64,000 nucleotides of DNA, from contig NZ_OY764209.1 of the NCBI RefSeq assembly GCF_963668165.1, positions 434,001-498,000 on the forward strand, written 5' to 3'. This DNA is from Marispirochaeta sp. GTDB lineage: Bacteria; Spirochaetota; Spirochaetia; JC444; Marispirochaetaceae. The notes under the pieces are model-generated. The model did not search any database. It was not told where the DNA came from and saw only the letters and a program-made list of their open reading frames with translations. Both the position numbers and the translations under genes were made by a program. Shown one piece after another: positions 60,151 to 64,000 of this stretch. Positions within the stretch are counted from its first letter, which is position 1; every line of letters starts with the position of its first letter.

Positions 60151-61236
60151 ATGCCAGGAGTTGATGGCGGCGTACTGTTTCCCGCCGAAGATTTACGGAA
60201 ATGGACGGAAGAAATCTTTCAGAAGGTGGAGGTCAGCAAAGAAGACGCTGCTCTGCTGACTGATTCCCTGATCGAAGCGAACCTCCGGGGAGTTGATACC
60301 CACGGAATAACCCGCATGCTGACTGTCTACGTGAACCGCATACAGGCCGGGGTTATGAGCCCACAGACAAAACTGGAGATTGTTCGGGAGAAAGCCTCTA
60401 CCGCTCTGGTTGACTGCCATAACAGCATCGGGCAGGTAGCCTCTGATTATGCCATGGAACTTGCCATACGGAAGGCAAAGAGCACCGGAACCGCCTTTGT
60501 AGCCACAACCCATTCAAACCACTACGGCGCCGCTGCCTACTGGTCCATGAAGGCCCTGGAACACGGGATGATCGGCTTTTCCGCCACCAACGGACCGGCC
60601 AGTTTTGCCCCCACCGGCGGCCGCACCCCGATGCTCGGCACAAATCCCTTCTCCGTCGCAATACCTGCGGGTAAGGAACTTCCCTTTGTACTGGATCTTG
60701 CGACAACGGTAGTTGCCCGGGGACGGATTACCCTCTACGCCAAGCAGAACAAGGAGCTTGAACCCGGCTGGGCCTTCGACGAGATGGGGCAGCCCACCAC
60801 AGACCCCCACGAAGCGCTTAAGGGACTTCTTGCGCCCATCGGCGGCTACAAGGGCTACGGCATTGCCCTGGCCATTGATATGATCTCCGGCGTCATGACG
60901 GGTTCCAGTTACGGTACCCACTTTCCCGGATTTCTTGCGGACAACCTGAAGGACCCCACCGACGTGGGGAGCATATTTGCCGCAGTCAGCATCGACAGTT
61001 TTATGGACCTGCCGGAATTCCAGGAAGCCATGGACACGGCCATCCGGGAGGTCAAGAACTGCGCCAAAGCCGAAGGGGTGGAACGCATCTATGTCCCGGG
61101 AGAAATCGAGATGGGAATACGGGCGGACCGCCTTGCCAACGGAATACCTCTTCCTGAAGCCGTACTCAAGGACTTTGTTGCCCTGGGCAGGGAACTGGGC
61201 GCAGCTTTTCCCGGAGAAGAGAATCCATACAGATAA
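60151..61236 (+). CDS. Ldh_2-family (malate/lactate/ureidoglycolate-type) NAD(P)-dependent dehydrogenase
   Basis: 361 aa from ATG 60151 with AAGGAG 8 bp upstream (the frame to 60085 crosses the promoter region). Family motifs: EANLRGVDTHGITRML (catalytic His in DTHG), ATTHSNHYGAAAYWSMKA, TNGPASFAPTGG..PMLGTNPFSVA, and GGYKGYGIALAIDMISGVMTG. Not of the classical Rossmann LDH type. Reduces or oxidises 2-oxo/2-hydroxy acids such as diketogulonate, ureidoglycolate or sulfolactate; substrate unresolved. Confidence 0.9.
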   Translation: MPGVDGGVLFPAEDLRKWTEEIFQKVEVSKEDAALLTDSLIEANLRGVDTHGITRMLTVYVNRIQAGVMSPQTKLEIVREKASTALVDCHNSIGQVASDYAMELAIRKAKSTGTAFVATTHSNHYGAAAYWSMKALEHGMIGFSATNGPASFAPTGGRTPMLGTNPFSVAIPAGKELPFVLDLATTVVARGRITLYAKQNKELEPGWAFDEMGQPTTDPHEALKGLLAPIGGYKGYGIALAIDMISGVMTGSSYGTHFPGFLADNLKDPTDVGSIFAAVSIDSFMDLPEFQEAMDTAIREVKNCAKAEGVERIYVPGEIEMGIRADRLANGIPLPEAVLKDFVALGRELGAAFPGEENPYR

Positions 61237-61243
61237 CTATCGG

Positions 61244-61268
61244 GGGTCCTGTCGGGGCCCTCTTTTTT
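61244..61268 (+). terminator. Rho-independent terminator after the Ldh-type gene
   Basis: GGGTCC-TGTCG-GGGCCC (6-bp stem with one G.U) followed by TCTTTTTTT. It begins 9 bp after the TAA stop. Confidence 0.75.
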
Positions 61269-61285
61269 TGGACATAGAACAGAAA

Positions 61286-62573
61286 TCACGGATAGAGGCT
61301 CATTTTTTCGGCCCGGTAACTGCGATAACCTTCGTAGGTGGAAGCATCATCATCAGCCAGGACAACCTCCCGGACAACCCGGGCCGGGGTTTCACCGGTA
61401 AGCTCGATAATATGGGCGGAGACTTTCATCATGTTGACCTTGTCGTTCTCAAAATCAAAGAGCTCCATGGGCCTTCCTTCCAGATCCCTGGTGATTCCAC
61501 CGAAACAGGCCAGGCGGTTCCCGTTGGGAAGATAGTCGGCATCCCCTATAAAGGGGGCGAAAAGCTCACTCACAGGGCGCAGCAGATAGGGCTCGAATTG
61601 TGCTTTCCACTTATCGTGGTTTCCAAGGATCCATGCAATCCGGCCCGAGGCGAGGTACACCTTTACAAGAGCACTCTGGTCGCGTCCGGAAACGATCACG
61701 GAACCATCCCCGGAATCATGGACAATCCCGTTCATATGCAGCCAGTCCTTTGGATTAAGATTGGCCGGCATGACCGGTCTGTCGGGATCCAGTATCTGTC
61801 TGAAGTCCCAGCGTCCAACAATTGTACCGCTGGCCTGGTCAATCATAACGACCTCATCGTCAAAAGAATCCTCAGCGGAACTCAATGCCAGGAAACTCCC
61901 ATCAGACATCTCGACAGCGTCATGATGCAAGTCCCGGGGAACGACCTCCCAGCTGCGTCCTGCCCGACGGCCCAGCATATCAATCTCGACGATGCAATTC
62001 TCCTGCTGAATCATGAGATTTCCGTTCCTTAAGCGGCGCAGCAGATGGCCGTTGTCTCCGGCATACAACCAGCGGACTTCTCCGGCAGCATCAATGGCAG
62101 AAGGATATGGCGTATAGCTCATTCTGCGGTCGTAATGCCCCAGGTACAAAAACAGCATTCCCGATGCAGCCTGTTCCGGCAGGGGGGGTCCGCACAAGAA
62201 TATCCGGGTAATCTTTCGGCAAAGGATCAGTTGCTACACTGCGGGTCAACCGATGGATCAGGCCCGTGTTATCAGTAACGGTGAACTCGATGCTGTTATC
62301 GTAATCGGCATAGAGTCCCAGGACAGGAACACGATGGGTTCTGGACTCCCTGCTAAAGGAGACCTGGAGATCCTCCGCCCCGTTCCGCCCCTTAACAGTC
62401 AGACTGACCCGCGAAGGGCGTCTGGTCCTGATTTCCGCCTCTGCCGCCAGAGGGACTTTTTCGGCAAGAGCAAAGGAAGTAATCTTGACCGCCGGCCGGG
62501 AAAAAAGAACTATTCCAAGGAATCCCAGTAGAACAACACCAAAACTCAATAATAGAAGTCTGATTAGACGCAT
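61286..62573 (-). pseudogene. Arylsulfotransferase (ASST)-like exported protein with frameshift in a C7 tract
   Basis: Start ATG 62573 (AGAGG upstream) gives a signal-anchor (LIRLLLLSFGVVLLGFLGIVLF) and an N-terminal Ig-like ASST_N domain (..HRVPVLGLYADYDNSIEFTV). The frame breaks in G7 on the plus strand (62182-62188); removing one C joins DYPDILVRTP to LPEQAASGMLFLYLGHYD and opens a beta-propeller (IDAAGEVRWLYAGDNGHLLRRLRNGNLMI, VPRDLHHDAVEMSDGSFLAL, LHMNGIVHDSGDGSVIVSGRDQSALVKV) ending at 61286. The His in DLHHDAVE matches the sulfated catalytic His region of ASSTs. Predicted ~428 aa; transfers sulfate between aryl compounds. Adjacent to URO-D-like and AraC genes on the same strand. Confidence 0.75.
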
Positions 62574-62597
62574 GGCCTCTATTGTAGACACAAATTG

Positions 62598-63668
62598 TCA
62601 GTTTTGTAAAACTTCCGCCTTGTGACGCAGCTCATTAATTGCACGGAAAACAGCGGTAATGTTCTTTTCCGGCATGGAGTCATCGATATTAATGCAGCAG
62701 AAACCGGTAAGCAGGGGATCACCGGCCTCGTCAGCCAGATCCACCACCAGTTTCTCTATTTCCGCCGGGCTTTTATGAACAAGAGAAACAGGATCCAGGC
62801 GAATATTTAAAAATGTCCGGGGAAGAGCCTTGCGTAAAACTGCAATATCTCCTCCCCACCCGACATCCAGAAAGTCCAGGGACGGCAGTTCAGCAAAAAC
62901 TTGAGCAAACCTGTGGGGATCCTTACCGCAGTAGTGAATTCCGTAAGGTCCTTCTGCCTGGCTCCAGGCTATATCAAAGCGCATAAGATGTTCCCGATAG
63001 AACTCTTCTGAAATCATGGTATGACTGCATTCTGAATGGAGCCTGATTTTCTTATCCACACCGCTTATGGTTCTGTTCACCGATATGGATGTCGTTCCGC
63101 TCATCCGTTCAATGTAGGAAACAAATTGTTCTATAACCCTGCTGATTTGTCCAAAGAAAACATCGAGTTCCTCCGGTAAGTCCACAGCATCCAGAAAGAG
63201 GCTTTCCCCCCGTAAGTCCAGAGCAATATTGAGAACCCCGCCCCAGTTGACGTCCCCTGATACATACCCATACCGGCTTTTTAGTTGTTCCACCATCGAC
63301 TCAAACTGCCGGAACCGGGGATGAAAAGTAAAATCCTCGACAGAAAGGACCGGTTTGGACAGCTTCTGTGGTTTTACCCGGGGCGGGTGACCATCGGAAT
63401 ACTCAACTTCACATCCTAATACTTCCGATAAAAAGAAGCCGGCGGCGAGATGAACAGCACCGACATCCGGTCTGGAGGTGTTTCTCCCTGCGCCAAACCC
63501 GTAGTCCCCCCAACGGTCGTAGAGCTCCTTTTCCATTCGCTGCTCAGCTTCTACTCTTCTGCCAGGATGATAGAAAAAGTCTTCATCAAAGGTAATTCCG
63601 GTTTCCGAATGCCACCATTCAGGAGCCAGAACAATATCTACAGGATAATAGTAATCAGATTTAGCCAT
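62598..63668 (-). CDS. Uroporphyrinogen decarboxylase-like (URO-D fold) protein, second copy
   Basis: 356 aa. URO-D-like barrel with VSGDVNWGGVLNIALDLRGESLFLDAVDLPEELDVFFGQIS, SECSHTMISEEFYREHLMRFDIAWS, YGIHYCGKDPHRFAQVFAELPSLDFLDVGWGGD (His/Cys pair that could bind a metal, as in MtaA/CmuA methyltransferases) and a C-terminal helix. Starts 3 bp after the AraC stop and is followed by the ASST-like gene, so they form an operon. Possibly a methyltransferase or decarboxylase acting on a plant- or algae-derived aromatic; inference only. Confidence 0.75.
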   Translation of the reverse strand: MAKSDYYYPVDIVLAPEWWHSETGITFDEDFFYHPGRRVEAEQRMEKELYDRWGDYGFGAGRNTSRPDVGAVHLAAGFFLSEVLGCEVEYSDGHPPRVKPQKLSKPVLSVEDFTFHPRFRQFESMVEQLKSRYGYVSGDVNWGGVLNIALDLRGESLFLDAVDLPEELDVFFGQISRVIEQFVSYIERMSGTTSISVNRTISGVDKKIRLHSECSHTMISEEFYREHLMRFDIAWSQAEGPYGIHYCGKDPHRFAQVFAELPSLDFLDVGWGGDIAVLRKALPRTFLNIRLDPVSLVHKSPAEIEKLVVDLADEAGDPLLTGFCCINIDDSMPEKNITAVFRAINELRHKAEVLQN

Positions 63669-63671
63669 ACA

Positions 63672-64000
63672 TCACTCCGTTTTGTTAACCTTCTGGGTCG
63701 GTGCTCTGCCGAACCGTTTTCTATATAACTTCGAGAAATAATTGGGATCGCGGATGCCGACACGAAAGGCTGCCTCCTTAACATTCAAGCCTTCACCCTT
63801 CAATAATTCTTCCCCGCGCTGAACACGCAAATCAACAATTCTCTGGTTAAGGGTAAAACCGGTAGTTTCCTTAAACAGGCGACTCAAATGCGAAAGGCTG
63901 ATTCCTTCGCTGCGGGCCAGCCGCTGAATTGACAAATCCTCAGCCAGATGATCCAGAATAAAGGACTCCACCCTTTTACACATAAGCTCCGGCGTATTCC
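63672..64000 (-). CDS. AraC-family regulator, C-terminal DNA-binding domain (5' end beyond window)
   Basis: The frame is open to the window edge (63984-64000 reads ..NTPEL before Met 63983). The visible ~108 residues are a full AraC DNA-binding domain: LSIQRLARSEGISLSHLSRLFKETTGFTLNQRIVDLRVQRGEELL and VKEAAFRVGIRDPNYFSKLYRKRFGRAP. The sensor domain lies outside. First visible gene of the URO-D-like/ASST-like operon, which it likely controls. Confidence 0.9.
   Translation of the reverse strand, partial: NTPELMCKRVESFILDHLAEDLSIQRLARSEGISLSHLSRLFKETTGFTLNQRIVDLRVQRGEELLKGEGLNVKEAAFRVGIRDPNYFSKLYRKRFGRAPTQKVNKTE

Overview
The window is a moderately GC-rich bacterial chromosome segment. Its gene content suggests a free-living, probably marine or sediment spirochaete of the Spirochaetaceae type. 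The evidence is many sugar-uptake and glycoside hydrolase cassettes, a glycine-betaine-type ABC importer, cyclic-di-GMP and two-component signalling proteins, a dCache chemoreceptor, a family II pyrophosphatase with regulatory insert, an RsbU/STAS partner switch, and an MBL-fold domain resembling the flavodiiron/ODP oxygen sensors known from spirochaetes. The taxonomic call is inference; no rRNA gene is present.

Layout. 1-3.2 kb: the 3' part of an FAD oxidoreductase, then a scar of gene fragments (an unidentified remnant, an IS1182-like transposase with an amber codon, and the first ~40 codons of a DNA cytosine methyltransferase). 3.2-11 kb: an AraC regulator separated by an intact IS3-family element from a leftward catabolic operon (GPH sugar symporter, Zn-dependent polyol-type dehydrogenase, split transketolase, SDR). 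11-11.5 kb: tRNA-Gly(CCC) beside palindromes made from copies of its own 3' end. 11.6-16 kb: an FHA protein, an REC/degenerate-GGDEF/EAL protein and a PAS histidine kinase, with an IS5-family element only 12 bp upstream of the kinase start. 16.8-19 kb: a frameshifted GH3 glycosidase. 19.2-22.6 kb: a compatible-solute ABC operon. 22.7-25.8 kb: tRNA-Val(CAC) and a small AT-rich island closed by a second, degenerate copy of the tRNA 3' half. 26-33.8 kb: a LacI-regulated alpha-glycoside operon (binding protein, two permeases, GH31, URO-D-like protein). 33.8-39.8 kb: P-loop kinase, rhomboid-Ig protease, PIN toxin-antitoxin pair, frameshifted amidase-SH3, frameshifted REC-GAF, and a GGDEF cyclase. 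40-43.2 kb: a coupled PLP enzyme-DgcN-DgcA operon. 43.2-46.9 kb: MutM, an NlpC/P60-MORN protein, a probable outer-membrane barrel and a GH16-like glycanase. 47-53.9 kb: the most interesting block, four translationally overlapping genes. 53.9-64 kb: chemoreceptor, family II pyrophosphatase, an acidic-sugar cassette (enolase-superfamily enzyme plus Ldh-type dehydrogenase), and a cassette of AraC, URO-D-like protein and frameshifted arylsulfotransferase-like protein.

The best candidate for an undescribed system is 46976-53883. It encodes a STAS antagonist, a membrane PAS-PP2C phosphatase that also carries an RsbW-like ATPase domain, a three-domain receptor (MBL-fold/GGDEF/REC) in which every domain has lost key catalytic residues, and a membrane GT2 glycan synthase with a long HEAT-like helical extension. 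All four overlap by 4 to 26 nt. I infer a partner-switch-controlled surface polysaccharide synthase. A GH16-like glycanase is transcribed divergently from 57 bp away.

Caution: five otherwise intact genes are each broken by one single-base indel in a short homopolymer (near 7577, 18567, 37295, 38189 and 62182). This pattern fits base-calling error at least as well as real decay, so these genes may be functional in the organism.
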